NCBI RefSeq assembly: GCF_003600895.1
Contig: NZ_QYRP01000002.1
Span: 310,001 to 374,000, forward strand
Source: Nocardioides cavernaquae
Lineage (GTDB): Bacteria; Actinomycetota; Actinomycetes; Propionibacteriales; Nocardioidaceae
Length of the DNA: 64,000 bases
Reading direction: 5' to 3'
In this document: positions 18,169-27,154 of the stretch, piece after piece
Numbering within the stretch: the stretch's first letter is position 1
How the letters are laid out: every line of letters begins with the position of its first letter
Program-made: the position numbers and the translations under genes
Notes under the pieces: generated by a model
Databases searched by the model: none
The model's input: the letters and a program-made list of their open reading frames with translations, nothing else
Told to the model about the DNA's origin: nothing

Positions 18169-19109
18169 CGCTCGTCCTTCCGGGGGTCGACGAGGGCGCG
18201 GTCGGTGGTGCTGCCCGTGGGCACGACGACGCCGACCAGGTCGAGCGAGGTGAAGTCGACGAAGGGGGTGATCTCCACCCGGCGCGAGGTCTCGCGCGGG
18301 CTGGAGAAGACGGCGCGGACGGTGCCGATCGGCACCCCGGCGATGTAGGGGGCGCCGTCCTCGCTGCCGAACGTGAGGACGCTGTCCCCCTCGTTGGCGA
18401 CCACGGCTGCGTCGACGAGCTTCATGTCGAGCGTCGGGTCGCCGCCGAACTGGCCGCGTCCCTGCAGGAAGCCGAGCTCCATGCTCGAGCCGAGGCGGCC
18501 ACCGACGACCGAGTCGCGGTCGAGCAGCAGCAGGACCGTGGCGGTCTTGCGGGTCGCGGCGACCACGCGGCCGACCAGACCGTCGTCGCTGACCACCGTC
18601 AGGTCGGCATGCACGCCGTCGGTGGTGCCGGCGTCGATCGTGACCGTCTGCGAGAAGGCCTGTGCTGCGCCGTGCCCGATCACGTGGGCGGCGACGATCG
18701 TGTGGCCCTGAGCCGCTGCGGACTGGCTGAGCTTGTCGTACTCGCGGAGCCGGTTGCGGTCGTAGCCCGCGGTCGCGAGCTGCTGGCGCAGCTGGGAGTT
18801 CTCGTCCTCCAGCGCACCGACCTCGTCCTCGAGCGAGCCCTTGGTGCGGAAGTAGCGCGGCACGGAGGCGAAGGGCTGCACGACGCCGTTGGTGAACTGC
18901 TCGGCCGGGCCGAGGGCTTCGCCGACGACGTCACGCGCGGGGTCGAGGATGCCGCCGGCGTGGTCGAGCGTGATCAGGGTGACTGAGGCCAGCACCAGCG
19001 CGACCAGGGTGGAGCGTGAGGGCCGGTCACGTGCGTCGAACCCGTCGAGGGCTCGCCAGCGCTTCTCCCGCCGCTCGGGACCGTCGCCCCACTTCTCACC
19101 GACGGCCAT
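18165..19109 (-). CDS. mreC: Rod-shape-determining protein MreC
   Basis: 314 residues from the ATG at 19109 (TGATG, sharing one base with the mreB stop). A cytoplasmic start is followed by one membrane segment (STLVALVLASVTLITLDHAG). A coiled coil follows (SLEDEVGALEDENSQLRQQL, about 95-120). The periplasmic-type MreC beta domains contain TIDAGTTDGVHADLTVVSDD and GLVGRVVA. MreC activates PBP2. The longer frame to 19562 runs over mreB and is not credible. Confidence 0.93.
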   Translation of the reverse strand: MAVGEKWGDGPERREKRWRALDGFDARDRPSRSTLVALVLASVTLITLDHAGGILDPARDVVGEALGPAEQFTNGVVQPFASVPRYFRTKGSLEDEVGALEDENSQLRQQLATAGYDRNRLREYDKLSQSAAAQGHTIVAAHVIGHGAAQAFSQTVTIDAGTTDGVHADLTVVSDDGLVGRVVAATRKTATVLLLLDRDSVVGGRLGSSMELGFLQGRGQFGGDPTLDMKLVDAAVVANEGDSVLTFGSEDGAPYIAGVPIGTVRAVFSSPRETSRRVEITPFVDFTSLDLVGVVVPTGSTTDRALVDPRKDER

Positions 19110-20137
19110 CAGTACCGCCGGCGGTCGGAGACGAGCACCTGCTGGAGGGCTTCGAACTCCTCGACGCACTTGCCGGCACCGAGCGCGACGCTGGTCAGCG
19201 GGTCCTCGGCGACGTGGACCGGCATGCCCGTCTCGTGGCGGATGCGTTCGTCGAGGCCGCGGAGGAGCGCTCCGCCACCGGTCAGCACGATGCCGCGGTC
19301 CATGATGTCGCCGGCGAGCTCGGGCGGTGTCTGGTCGAGCGTGGTCCGCACCGCGTCGACGATGTTGTGCAGGGGCTCCTCGAGCGCCTGGCGCACCTCG
19401 GCGCTGGAGACGACGACGGTGCGCGGCAGGCCAGAGATCATGTCGCGGCCACGGATCTCGGCCTCGGGCTCCTTGGGCAGCGGGAAGGCCGACCCGAGGG
19501 TCATCTTCACTTCCTCGGCGGTGCGCTCCCCCAGCATCAGGGAGTACTCCTTCTTCATCCACGCGACGATCGCCTGGTCGAGGTCGTCGCCTGCCGTCCG
19601 CACCGAGAGAGAGGTGACGATGCCGCCGAGCGAGATGACCGCGACCTCGGTCGTGCCTCCGCCGATGTCGACGACCATGTTGCCGGTCGCCTCGTGCACC
19701 GGCAGGCCGGCACCGATCGCAGCAGCCATCGGCTCCTCGACGATGTAGACCCGGCGGGCACCTGCCTGGTAGCCCGCCTCCTTGACCGCGCGCTGCTCGA
19801 CCGCGGTGATGCCGCTCGGCACGCAGATCACCAGACGGGGCTTGGCGAAGTAGCGGCGGCGGTGCACCTGCTGGATGAAGAACCGGAGCATCTGCTCGGT
19901 CGCATCGAAGTCGGCGATGACGCCGTCCTTGAGGGGACGGATCGCGGTGATGTTGTCGGGCGTGCGGCCGATCATGCGCTTGGCCTCGTGGCCGACGGCC
20001 AGGACCTCACCGGTGTTCTCGTTGAGGGCGACGACCGAAGGTTCGTCTAGCAGGATCCCCTTGCCACGCACATAGACGAGCGTGTTGGCAGTGCCGAGGT
20101 CAACGGCCATGTCGCGGCCGATGAAGCTGTTCGCCAT
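19109..20137 (-). CDS. mreB: Cell-shape actin homologue MreB
   Basis: 342 residues from the ATG at 20137 (GAGG about 8 nt upstream). Actin-fold ATPase motifs are MAVDLGTANTLVYVRGKGI (phosphate 1), MVVDIGGGTTEVAVISLGGI (phosphate 2) and GIVLTGGGALLRGLD (adenosine). It polymerises at the membrane and guides lateral wall synthesis. It is first gene of the five-gene elongation operon. Its presence with a full mreCD-mrdA-rodA set points to a lineage with MreB-dependent wall growth, unlike Mycobacterium, which lacks mreB. Confidence 0.96.
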   Translation of the reverse strand: MANSFIGRDMAVDLGTANTLVYVRGKGILLDEPSVVALNENTGEVLAVGHEAKRMIGRTPDNITAIRPLKDGVIADFDATEQMLRFFIQQVHRRRYFAKPRLVICVPSGITAVEQRAVKEAGYQAGARRVYIVEEPMAAAIGAGLPVHEATGNMVVDIGGGTTEVAVISLGGIVTSLSVRTAGDDLDQAIVAWMKKEYSLMLGERTAEEVKMTLGSAFPLPKEPEAEIRGRDMISGLPRTVVVSSAEVRQALEEPLHNIVDAVRTTLDQTPPELAGDIMDRGIVLTGGGALLRGLDERIRHETGMPVHVAEDPLTSVALGAGKCVEEFEALQQVLVSDRRRY

Positions 20138-20245
20138 GGGAAATGCCTCTGCGGTGTGGGGGAAGTCGAAGTACGCCGCACGACGTACTCGCCCACGAGG
20201 GTAGGTTCCGGACACGCCCCGATCGGGGAGCCACGCCGCGCGCGT

Positions 20246-20275
20246 CACGGACCCCGCCCGAAGGCGGGGTCCGTG
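20246..20275 (-). terminator. Strong GC hairpin downstream of the PxKF gene
   Basis: Perfect 13-bp stem CACGGACCCCGCC / GGCGGGGTCCGTG with a four-base loop (UUCG on the minus-strand transcript). It lies 32 nt after the stop of the PxKF gene and before the mreB promoter region, so it would insulate the two. There is no U-tract, as is common in high-GC genomes. Confidence 0.65.
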
Positions 20276-20306
20276 CGCTATTTCCGGCTGTTCCAGGCGG
20301 GCGGAG

Positions 20307-22034
20307 CTACTTGACCAGCTGGATCGTCACGTTGCGGTACGTGCCGTCGTCAAGGCGGATGGTGAGGACCCACGAGCCCGTCGTGAAGGCGGTCGGCGTG
20401 GTCGCCCCCGGGTTGAGATAACCCGACTTGGTCGACAGGTTGAAGATGTACTGCCCCGCAGCGCTGTCGTAGCGGAACAGGTTGCCCGTTGTCGCCGCGG
20501 AGGTCGAGATCGTCTCGTCGACTCCAGCGTCGGCGCTGCCGTCGTACTTCTTCACGGTCAGCGACGAGACCGCGTCGCTGATCGGTGCTCCGTTGCAGGT
20601 GAGCCGGAACTTCACCGGGATGGTGCTTCCCAGCTTGAACCGGCTGGAGCCGTCCGGGTTGATCGGCTGCAGCACGCCGCTGAACGCGCCACCGTAGGTC
20701 ACCGTGTAGACGCGGGACTCGGTGACGCTGTTGTCCGCGTTGTCGGTGGCGGTCGCCTCGTAGGAGTAGGTCCCGACTCCCGAGGGCACCGCGGACGGGG
20801 TCCAGGTGTCCGAGGACGAGGCGAGTCCAGAGAGCGCATCGGCTGGCGCGAAGGACGGCCGGGCGGGAGCACCCGTGGCACAGACGTCATACGCACCCGA
20901 CGCAAGGCCACTGACCCCGAGTGTCGGGTCGGTCAGGTCGATGTCGATGTCGCTCGCGGTGTCGGTCGTCTGGCGGCCGGCGTTGTCGGTGGCGGTGCCG
21001 GTGACCTCCTGGTCAGCGCCCTCCCCGAGCGTCGTGTCCCCGGTGCACGACGCGATCAGCGAGGTGACGTCGTCGCACGCGAAGCTGACGTCGACGGCTG
21101 TGTTGAACCAGCCGTTGCCGTTGGGGGTCGCCGGTTCGAGCGTGTGGTCGATGGTCGGGTCGACGCTGTCGATCCGGGCCTCCGCGTCGTCCGAGCCGGT
21201 GTTGCCCTGGGCATCCGACGCGGTGCAGGCGACGGTGTGGGTGCCGTCGCCGGTGACCGCCACCGTGCCCGGGTTGCTCACCGGACTGGACGCGGCGCCG
21301 TCGACCGAGCAGTCGAGCGAGGTGACCCCCACGTTGTCCGTCGCGGAGACCGCCACATCCACCGGACTGTTGAGGAACCAGCCGTTGGCGCCGTCCGCGG
21401 GGAGGACCAGGGCGACGGTGACGATCGGCGCGATCGCGTCGTCACAGGCGTCGCCGATGCCGTCACCATCGGAGTCGTCCTGACCGGGGTTGGCGACGTT
21501 CACGCAGTTGTCGTCGGCATCGTCGACGCCGTCGGCATCGGTGTCGACGGGTTCGGGCTCGCCATCGGTCACGACGACCGTGAAGGCTGCGCCCGACGTG
21601 TTGAAGTCCGCGGACGTCGCCGCCTGGGTGGTGGCCACGGACTGGAACGGGAAGGTCAGGTTGGTCGTGCCCTCGACGAGCCCGGTCACCGTGATCACCG
21701 GCGGCACTCCGTCGCATCCTCCGAAAGTGACCGTCGACGGCGTGTCCGCGATCCCGGCAGTCGAGCTCGTGACGCCGAGGACCAGCGTGTGGACCGAACC
21801 GGTCAGGTTGCAACCGTTCTTGACGTCCCCGCCGGTCTCTCCGTAGGTGAAGGAGATGTTGGCGGAGTCACCCACCTCCAGGGTCAGGGTGCGGACCCCC
21901 TCGACCACCACGATGTCGGCATCGGGGTTGGTGACGGTGTCAGCGAAGGCGGCCAGCGGAAGGCTGGCAGCAACGAGCGCGAGCGCGGCAAGTGAGAAGG
22001 AGGCTGCCGTGCGGAGGAGGGAGGGTGTCGGCAT
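20307..22034 (-). CDS. Secreted protein with thrombospondin type 3 repeat and PxKF domain
   Basis: 575 residues beginning with a Sec signal peptide (FSLAALALVAASLPLAAFA). A calcium-binding thrombospondin type-3 stretch follows (DTDADGVDDADDNC, DDSDGDGIGDACDD). Two or three Ig-like repeats contain paired cysteines and SVDPTIDHT-type segments. The C-terminal PxKF domain carries RFKLGSTIPVKFRL. Such proteins are exported and often surface-associated or adhesive; no enzymatic motif is seen. TAGGTT 6 nt from the ATG suggests a leaderless start, inside a palindrome. Confidence 0.83.
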   Translation of the reverse strand: MPTPSLLRTAASFSLAALALVAASLPLAAFADTVTNPDADIVVVEGVRTLTLEVGDSANISFTYGETGGDVKNGCNLTGSVHTLVLGVTSSTAGIADTPSTVTFGGCDGVPPVITVTGLVEGTTNLTFPFQSVATTQAATSADFNTSGAAFTVVVTDGEPEPVDTDADGVDDADDNCVNVANPGQDDSDGDGIGDACDDAIAPIVTVALVLPADGANGWFLNSPVDVAVSATDNVGVTSLDCSVDGAASSPVSNPGTVAVTGDGTHTVACTASDAQGNTGSDDAEARIDSVDPTIDHTLEPATPNGNGWFNTAVDVSFACDDVTSLIASCTGDTTLGEGADQEVTGTATDNAGRQTTDTASDIDIDLTDPTLGVSGLASGAYDVCATGAPARPSFAPADALSGLASSSDTWTPSAVPSGVGTYSYEATATDNADNSVTESRVYTVTYGGAFSGVLQPINPDGSSRFKLGSTIPVKFRLTCNGAPISDAVSSLTVKKYDGSADAGVDETISTSAATTGNLFRYDSAAGQYIFNLSTKSGYLNPGATTPTAFTTGSWVLTIRLDDGTYRNVTIQLVK

Positions 22035-22040
22035 GAGTCG

Positions 22041-22069
22041 AACCTAGGGGCGTTCTCAGCGCCCCTAGG
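22041..22069 (-). promoter_or_regulatory. Leaderless -10 overlapped by a perfect palindrome
   Basis: On the minus strand TAGGTT (22041-22046) lies 6 nt before the ATG at 22034. A perfect 10-bp inverted repeat, CCTAGGGGCG-N7-CGCCCCTAGG (22043-22069), overlaps this -10, as a repressor operator would. A 5' hairpin is less likely if the transcript starts at the ATG. Confidence 0.45.
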
Positions 22070-22165
22070 CGCGATCGGACGGACCCTCGGGGCGAGCCAC
22101 CCGACCCCATCATCAGGCATGGCATCCCCGGGCCACGGGGCACTGGGGTAGGCACTGGGGTCCGC

Positions 22166-23188
22166 TCAGAACCCGCAGTCGACCCGGCGCAGCGCGCGGG
22201 TCTGGGCGAGGTCGAGGCGCAGCACCTGGGGTACGACGAGCTCGTGCGCGTCGAGGTAGGCGCGGGTGGCCGACTCGCTCACCGTCCAGATGTCCTGACC
22301 GCGGAACTCGAGGTCCTCCGAGCCGGGCACGAAGTCGCGCGCGGCCCGACCGGGCTCACGGAGCTCGGCGCAGTGCGTGCTGCTCGCGTTGGTCCAGAGC
22401 CCGCGTGGTCCGTCGCCGAGCCCCTGGAGCTTGATCGGCATCTGGCGCGAGGAGGTCGCGGCGGGAAGCGTGCGCCGGCCGGGTTCGACGATCCGGGACT
22501 TGTCGAACCACCACAGGCGGCCGTGACGGCTCTCCTTGTAGGACCCGATGCCGAGCCGGTTGCCGGCGATCACCAGCGTCGAGCCGCGCACTCCCGATGG
22601 GAGCGACCAGACCCGCTTCACTGCGCGGGGCGTGGTGAGGGCGTTGGGGTCGAGCAGCCAGAGCCGCCCGGTCTCGAGCAGCCACAACCCGTGCTGGTCG
22701 AGCTCGAGGCCGCCGCCGTGGCGGCAGAAGGTGCTGGTGCCGTTGACCGTCGCAGTGAACCTGGTTGCGAACTGGAGGACCTTGCCCGTCGCCGGGTCGA
22801 GCACCGCGATCTGGCACGGCCGGTTCCCGTAGGTGGGATACCAGTGGTAGCCGCCCACGAAGATCTTGGTGACCGCTCCGGTCGAGCTTGTGCCGAGCGC
22901 GAGTGCCTGCGGGACGAACGACTGCTTGTCGGGGTCCACCTGCGGGATCCAGTACGCCGCGCAGACGGCCGACGACGCGGCGTACCTGCGCAGGGGTGGG
23001 CGCATCAGGTCGGCCTCGGTGCCCTTGACCGCGTCGTAGGAGACACCGTGGCAACGCGGGGTCGACGCGACCGACTGGATCGAACGCTCGCGGGAACCCT
23101 GGCCGACAGCGCGATCGTCCGTCGTCACCGGCGAGCAGCCGGCCAGCAGCAACATCGCTGCTGCGGCTACTCCCCCGAGAACGCGCAT
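22166..23188 (-). CDS. Putative lipoprotein, possible beta-propeller
   Basis: 340 residues with a lipoprotein signal MRVLGGVAAAAMLLLAGCS (lipobox LLAGC, Cys 18), so it is probably anchored to the outer face of the membrane. The mature part contains repeated segments such as ALALGTSSTGAVTKIFVGGY, QIAVLDPATGKVLQFATR and LWLLDPNALTTP, which look like propeller blades. Family not recognised. It begins 14 nt after the ndk stop, so it is probably the second gene of an ndk operon. Confidence 0.72.
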   Translation of the reverse strand: MRVLGGVAAAAMLLLAGCSPVTTDDRAVGQGSRERSIQSVASTPRCHGVSYDAVKGTEADLMRPPLRRYAASSAVCAAYWIPQVDPDKQSFVPQALALGTSSTGAVTKIFVGGYHWYPTYGNRPCQIAVLDPATGKVLQFATRFTATVNGTSTFCRHGGGLELDQHGLWLLETGRLWLLDPNALTTPRAVKRVWSLPSGVRGSTLVIAGNRLGIGSYKESRHGRLWWFDKSRIVEPGRRTLPAATSSRQMPIKLQGLGDGPRGLWTNASSTHCAELREPGRAARDFVPGSEDLEFRGQDIWTVSESATRAYLDAHELVVPQVLRLDLAQTRALRRVDCGF

Positions 23189-23202
23189 GGCCTGGTGCTG
23201 GA

Positions 23203-23625
23203 TCAGCCGAGTCCGGGGAACCAGATGGCGATCTCGCGCTCGGCCGACTCCGGGGAGTCCGAGCCGTGCACGATGTTCTGCTGGACCGCGAGGCCCCAGT
23301 CACGGCCGAGGTCGCCGCGGATCGTGCCGGGCGCGGAGACGGTCGGGTCGGTCGCGCCGGCGAGGGAGCGGAAGCCCTCGATGCAGCGCTCACCCTCGAT
23401 CACGATCGCGGCCACCGGGCCGGAGAGCATGAAGTCGACCAGCGGCTGGTAGAACGGCTTGCCCTCGTGCTCGGCGTAGTGGGCAGCGAGCAGCTCGGGG
23501 GTGGCGCTGCGCAGCTCCAGCGCGGCGAGCGTGTAGCCCTTGGCCTCGATCCGGCGGATCACCTCACCGGTGAGTCCCCGGCGGACACCATCGGGCTTGA
23601 CGAGGACGAGAGAGCGCTGAGTCAT
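23203..23625 (-). CDS. ndk: Nucleoside-diphosphate kinase
   Basis: 140 residues starting [20 protein letters not shown]. Active-site histidine is in [19 protein letters not shown], and the nucleotide-binding segment is [15 protein letters not shown]. It balances NTP and dNTP pools by phosphohistidine transfer. ATG at 23625 with TAGCCT 7 nt upstream and no Shine-Dalgarno supports a leaderless start. A frame extending to 23670 is unnecessary. It sits in its usual actinobacterial place between folC and mreB, though with insertions on both sides. Confidence 0.96.
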   Translation of the reverse strand: MTQRSLVLVKPDGVRRGLTGEVIRRIEAKGYTLAALELRSATPELLAAHYAEHEGKPFYQPLVDFMLSGPVAAIVIEGERCIEGFRSLAGATDPTVSAPGTIRGDLGRDWGLAVQQNIVHGSDSPESAEREIAIWFPGLG

Positions 23626-23632
23626 GTGCCAC

Positions 23633-23675
23633 AGGCTATCCACTCTTCCCGCCGGGCCGCTCGTGGGCATACGTT
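23633..23675. promoter_or_regulatory. Divergent leaderless promoters of ndk and the DUF937 gene
   Basis: Minus strand TAGCCT (23633-23638) is 7 nt before the ndk ATG. Plus strand TACGTT (23670-23675) is 6 nt before the DUF937 ATG. The two genes diverge from 56 bp. Confidence 0.45.
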
Positions 23676-23681
23676 CCCTCC

Positions 23682-24227
23682 ATGTCCGACCTCGATGCCC
23701 TCCTCGCCAACCTGCCCATCGACGCGCTCGCCGCCCAGATCGGCGAGGACCCGGACGAGGTCCGCCAGGCTGCCGCCGTTGCGCTGCCGGCGCTGCTCGG
23801 CGGGCTTGACGCCAACGCCCAGGATGGCGGAGCCGCGTCGCTGCTGGAGGCGTTGGCGCAGCACGAGGGCAGGTCTCCCGGGGATCCGGCTGCGATCGAT
23901 GCGACCGACGGCGAGAAGATCGCAGCGCACATCTTCGGCGACCAGCAGGAGCAGGTGATCAGCCAGCTCGGCTCGACCGGCGTCGCCAGTGGACTGCTGC
24001 AGAAGCTGATCCCGCTGCTGGCGCCGATGGTGATGGCCTGGGTGGCCGGCCAGATGGCGGGCAAGGGCGCTGCGCCGTCCGCCGGCGGGGACCCGGGCAC
24101 ACTCGGCAGGATCCTCGAGCAGGTGCTCAAGGGCGCCCTCGGCGGCGGGGCCCCGTCGCAGGCCCCCACTGCCGGCTCGATCCTCAGCGACATCCTCGGC
24201 GGCCTGCTCGGCGGCGGCCGCCGCTGA
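23682..24227 (+). CDS. DUF937 domain protein
   Basis: 181 residues resembling DUF937. An N-terminal helical part has [20 protein letters not shown] and [20 protein letters not shown]. Then comes a hydrophobic [12 protein letters not shown] and a Gly-rich C-terminal tail ending [12 protein letters not shown]. Function of the family is unknown, though related YidB-like proteins occur widely. Cytoplasmic or membrane-peripheral. Confidence 0.78.
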   Translation: MSDLDALLANLPIDALAAQIGEDPDEVRQAAAVALPALLGGLDANAQDGGAASLLEALAQHEGRSPGDPAAIDATDGEKIAAHIFGDQQEQVISQLGSTGVASGLLQKLIPLLAPMVMAWVAGQMAGKGAAPSAGGDPGTLGRILEQVLKGALGGGAPSQAPTAGSILSDILGGLLGGGRR

Positions 24228-24295
24228 GGCGGAGCCCGATCGCCAAAATCCGCCTTTCGCCGACAGCTGCCCGGGTCTCCGGGGAGACTTGGCCA

Positions 24296-25330
24296 ATGAG
24301 TTCCGGCGTTTGGACCCTTGGCCGGCGGCCGGCGCTTGACGGTCTCCGCGCGTTCGCGGTGGCCCTGGTCCTCTCCGCCCACGTGGGCATCCCAGGCGCC
24401 CGGCCACTCGGCGGCGTCGGGGTCACCGTCTTCTTCGCACTCTCCGGGTTCCTCATCACGACGCTGCTGCTCGAAGAGCGCGCCCAGCACGGCAGCATCT
24501 CGTTCCGCGGCTTCTACGTTCGGCGCATCCGACGGCTCACCCCTGCCCTGGTTGCCTGCGTCGTGCTCGGGATCGCCCTGGAGGTCGCCTTCGAGGGCAC
24601 GGTCCGGTGGGAGCAGGTCGCAGCGGCGCTGACGTACACCACCAACCTCTACGTCCCGAGCGTCGGAGCGTGGCCGGGCGGCCCCTACGACCACACCTGG
24701 TCACTCGCGGTGGAGGAGCAGTTCTACCTGCTCTGGCCTCTCGCGCTCCTCGCGCTTGCCCGGCTGTCGCGCCGAGAGATCCTCCTGTTCCTGCCGTTGT
24801 GCATCCTCGGGTCAGCGATCTTCAGGGTGCTCACCTACCAGCCCGGGACCGTGGGCCACTCCTACGTCAGCCTGATCTCACGTGCCGACGAGCTGCTGAT
24901 CGGAGCCGCGCTCGCGGTGGCCATGCACGGCCGTCCGCCACGGCTCCGCTCGACAACCCTGGTCGCACCGCTGCTCGTGGCGATCGTCGCCGCCGGGTTC
25001 TGGTGCCCAGGGCTGCTCATGCCGACGGTCGTCGCGCTGCTCACGGCGGGCGTCGTGCAGGTGGCAGCCACATCGACTCCCCGGGTGTTGAGCATCCGAG
25101 TCATGACCTGGCTCGGCCAGCGCTCATACGGGATCTACCTCTACAACACACCGGTCGTCTGGGCAGTCGAGCACTTCGGGCTGCCGTGGCAGGTGGCCGG
25201 CACCGTGATCGTCGCCGGCTCAATCGCCTTGGCGGCAGCGTCCTACCGATGGGTGGAGCAACCCTTCCTCGCTCGCCGCGGGTCGGCGACGCAAGGCGAC
25301 CCGCAGAGCCTGCCCATCGCGGCCCGGTGA
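24296..25330 (+). CDS. Acyltransferase_3 family membrane acyltransferase
   Basis: 344 residues, only the membrane acyltransferase half of the OafA family: RPALDGLRAFAVALVLSAHVG (His-containing first helix), FFALSGFLITTLLLEER and HTWSLAVEEQFYLLWPLAL. About ten membrane segments and no SGNH domain, unlike the paralogue at 12269-14287. Substrate unknown; likely an envelope glycan or glycolipid. It is convergent with DUF4233-folC and follows the DUF937 gene by 68 nt. Confidence 0.85.
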   Translation: MSSGVWTLGRRPALDGLRAFAVALVLSAHVGIPGARPLGGVGVTVFFALSGFLITTLLLEERAQHGSISFRGFYVRRIRRLTPALVACVVLGIALEVAFEGTVRWEQVAAALTYTTNLYVPSVGAWPGGPYDHTWSLAVEEQFYLLWPLALLALARLSRREILLFLPLCILGSAIFRVLTYQPGTVGHSYVSLISRADELLIGAALAVAMHGRPPRLRSTTLVAPLLVAIVAAGFWCPGLLMPTVVALLTAGVVQVAATSTPRVLSIRVMTWLGQRSYGIYLYNTPVVWAVEHFGLPWQVAGTVIVAGSIALAAASYRWVEQPFLARRGSATQGDPQSLPIAAR

Positions 25331-25366
25331 ACGTCAGGAGCACCGATCCGCGCGCTGGGGCGGAGC

Positions 25367-25735
25367 TCAGGAGCCGGCAGCCTGCTCCGCGTCGTACGCC
25401 GCGTAGGCCGCGGCCTGCTCGCGCTCGATCTTCATCCCGAGCCAGTACGCCGTGAACCACAGGATCGCGAAGAGCCCGCCGACCAGGAACATCATCGGGA
25501 CGACGAAGCCGATCCCGACGGCGGCGATCTGCACGAGGTGCCCGGCCCCGTAGGCCCACGGGCGACGCAGCATCCCGGAGAGCACGATGCAGAGGACGCA
25601 GAGCCCGACCCCTATCGGCACCGCAACCCCGGCAGACACGTCAGCGACCGTGATCATCACCGGCGTCGTCAACCCGAGCGCGATTGCCTCGAGGAACAGG
25701 ATCGCGGCGCACATGCCGCGGCGGGGGGACTTCAT
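25367..25735 (-). CDS. DUF4233 membrane protein
   Basis: 122 residues with four predicted membrane segments (AAILFLEAIALGLTTPVMIT, AVPIGVGLCVLCIVLSGML, AVGIGFVVPMMFLVGGLFAI among them). Its ATG overlaps the folC stop by 4 bp. The folC-DUF4233-ndk order is a conserved actinobacterial arrangement, and this is the standard family at that place. Function unknown. Confidence 0.85.
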   Translation of the reverse strand: MKSPRRGMCAAILFLEAIALGLTTPVMITVADVSAGVAVPIGVGLCVLCIVLSGMLRRPWAYGAGHLVQIAAVGIGFVVPMMFLVGGLFAILWFTAYWLGMKIEREQAAAYAAYDAEQAAGS

Positions 25736-27096
25736 CGACGGCTCCTCAGCAGGGCGCGGGCCTCGCCCACGGTGATCACCGACCCGGTGACGAGAACACC
25801 GCCGGCACCCATCGCCTCGCCGTAGGCCGCTCCGGCCTCTGCAAGGGCGGCGGCGCGGTCGATGGCGTCGCGCAGGTCGGGTTCGATGGTGACCCGGTCC
25901 TCGCCGAAGACCTCGATCGCAGCCCGGCCGAGCTCGGCGGCAGTCATCGATCGCGGGGTGGAGTTCTGGGTGCAGATGAGGTGGGACATGTGCGGCTCGA
26001 AGGCAGCAAGAACGCCTTCATAGTCCTTGTCAGCCATGACGCCCATGACGCCGATCAGCGGCTCGAAGGCGAACGAGTCCTCGAGCGCGGCGGCGGTGGC
26101 CTCGGCGCCGTGCGGGTTGTGGGCGGCGTCGAGCACGATCGTCGGCGAGCGACGGATCACCTCGAGCCGGCCGGGCGACGACATCTCGGCGAACGCCTCA
26201 CGCACCACGTCGTCAGCCAGCGGCGACTCACCGGCGAAGGCCTCCACCGCCGCGAGGGCGACGGCGGCGTTCTGGGCCTGGTGGGCACCGAAGAGCGGCA
26301 GGAACAGCTCGTCGTACCGGGCGCGGAGGCCCTGGATCGACACGGTCTGGCCACCCACGGCCGGGACGCGCGACACGACCGAGAACTCCATGGCCTCACG
26401 GGCGACGGTCGCGCCGACCTCGACCGCACGCTCGATGAGTACGGCGGCGACGTCTGCGGTCTGCTGCGCGAGGATCACCTGGGAGCCGGGCTTGATGATG
26501 CCGGACTTCTCGCGGGCGATCTCGACGGCGCTGTCGCCGAGGTACTTCGCGTGGTCGACCGAGATCGGCAGCACCACGGCCACCGCTGCGTCCATCACGT
26601 TCGTGGCGTCCCACGAGCCGCCCATGCCCACCTCGACGACGGCGACGTCGACCGGGGCGTCGGCGAACGCGGCGTACGCCATGCCGACGACGGCCTCGAA
26701 GAACGAGAGCGGGTGGTCCTCGCTGGCGTCGACCAGCGGCATGTACGGCGCGACGTCGTTGAACGCCTGCACGAACTGCTCGTCGGTCAGCGGCTCCCCG
26801 TCGACCGAGATGCGCTCGCTCATCTTCTCCACGTGCGGGCTGGTGAAGCGGCCCGTCCGGAGGTTGAGCGCGTGCAGCAACGTGTCGATCATGCGCGACG
26901 TCGAGGTCTTGCCGTTGGTGCCGGTCAGGTGGATCACCGGGTAGGCGTCCTGCGGGCGGCCGAGCAGCTCGGTGAACGCCTCGATGCGCTCCAGCGATGG
27001 CTCGAGCTTCGTCTCGGGCCATCGGGACAGAAGTGCGTCCTCGGCCTCGTTGAACGTTTCGGCAGGGCGGCCCGCAGGCACAGGGAAGTCAGTCAT
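25732..27096 (-). CDS. folC: Folylpolyglutamate synthase / dihydrofolate synthase
   Basis: 454 residues. Mur-ligase-fold ATPase with P-loop VIHLTGTNGKTSTSRMID, the VAVVEVGMGGSWDATN segment, and C-terminal VLDAAHNPHGAEATAAAL. Adds glutamate to dihydropteroate or tetrahydrofolates. TAGACT at 27106-27111 lies 9 nt before the ATG, so its transcript probably starts at or very near the start codon. Overlaps the DUF4233 gene. Confidence 0.95.
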   Translation of the reverse strand: MTDFPVPAGRPAETFNEAEDALLSRWPETKLEPSLERIEAFTELLGRPQDAYPVIHLTGTNGKTSTSRMIDTLLHALNLRTGRFTSPHVEKMSERISVDGEPLTDEQFVQAFNDVAPYMPLVDASEDHPLSFFEAVVGMAYAAFADAPVDVAVVEVGMGGSWDATNVMDAAVAVVLPISVDHAKYLGDSAVEIAREKSGIIKPGSQVILAQQTADVAAVLIERAVEVGATVAREAMEFSVVSRVPAVGGQTVSIQGLRARYDELFLPLFGAHQAQNAAVALAAVEAFAGESPLADDVVREAFAEMSSPGRLEVIRRSPTIVLDAAHNPHGAEATAAALEDSFAFEPLIGVMGVMADKDYEGVLAAFEPHMSHLICTQNSTPRSMTAAELGRAAIEVFGEDRVTIEPDLRDAIDRAAALAEAGAAYGEAMGAGGVLVTGSVITVGEARALLRSRR

Positions 27097-27154
27097 CGCG
27101 CGCTCAGTCTAGGCGCGCGCGCCATCTCGCTCGTCCGTGGATCAACCGCCGGCG

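Noticed and set aside
20138..20230. Possible ECF-sigma promoter (GGAAC) upstream of mreB
   Set aside because: GGAACC is present on the minus strand, but the spacing to a GTC-type -10 (about 19-21 nt) does not match the ECF consensus well, so it was not listed.
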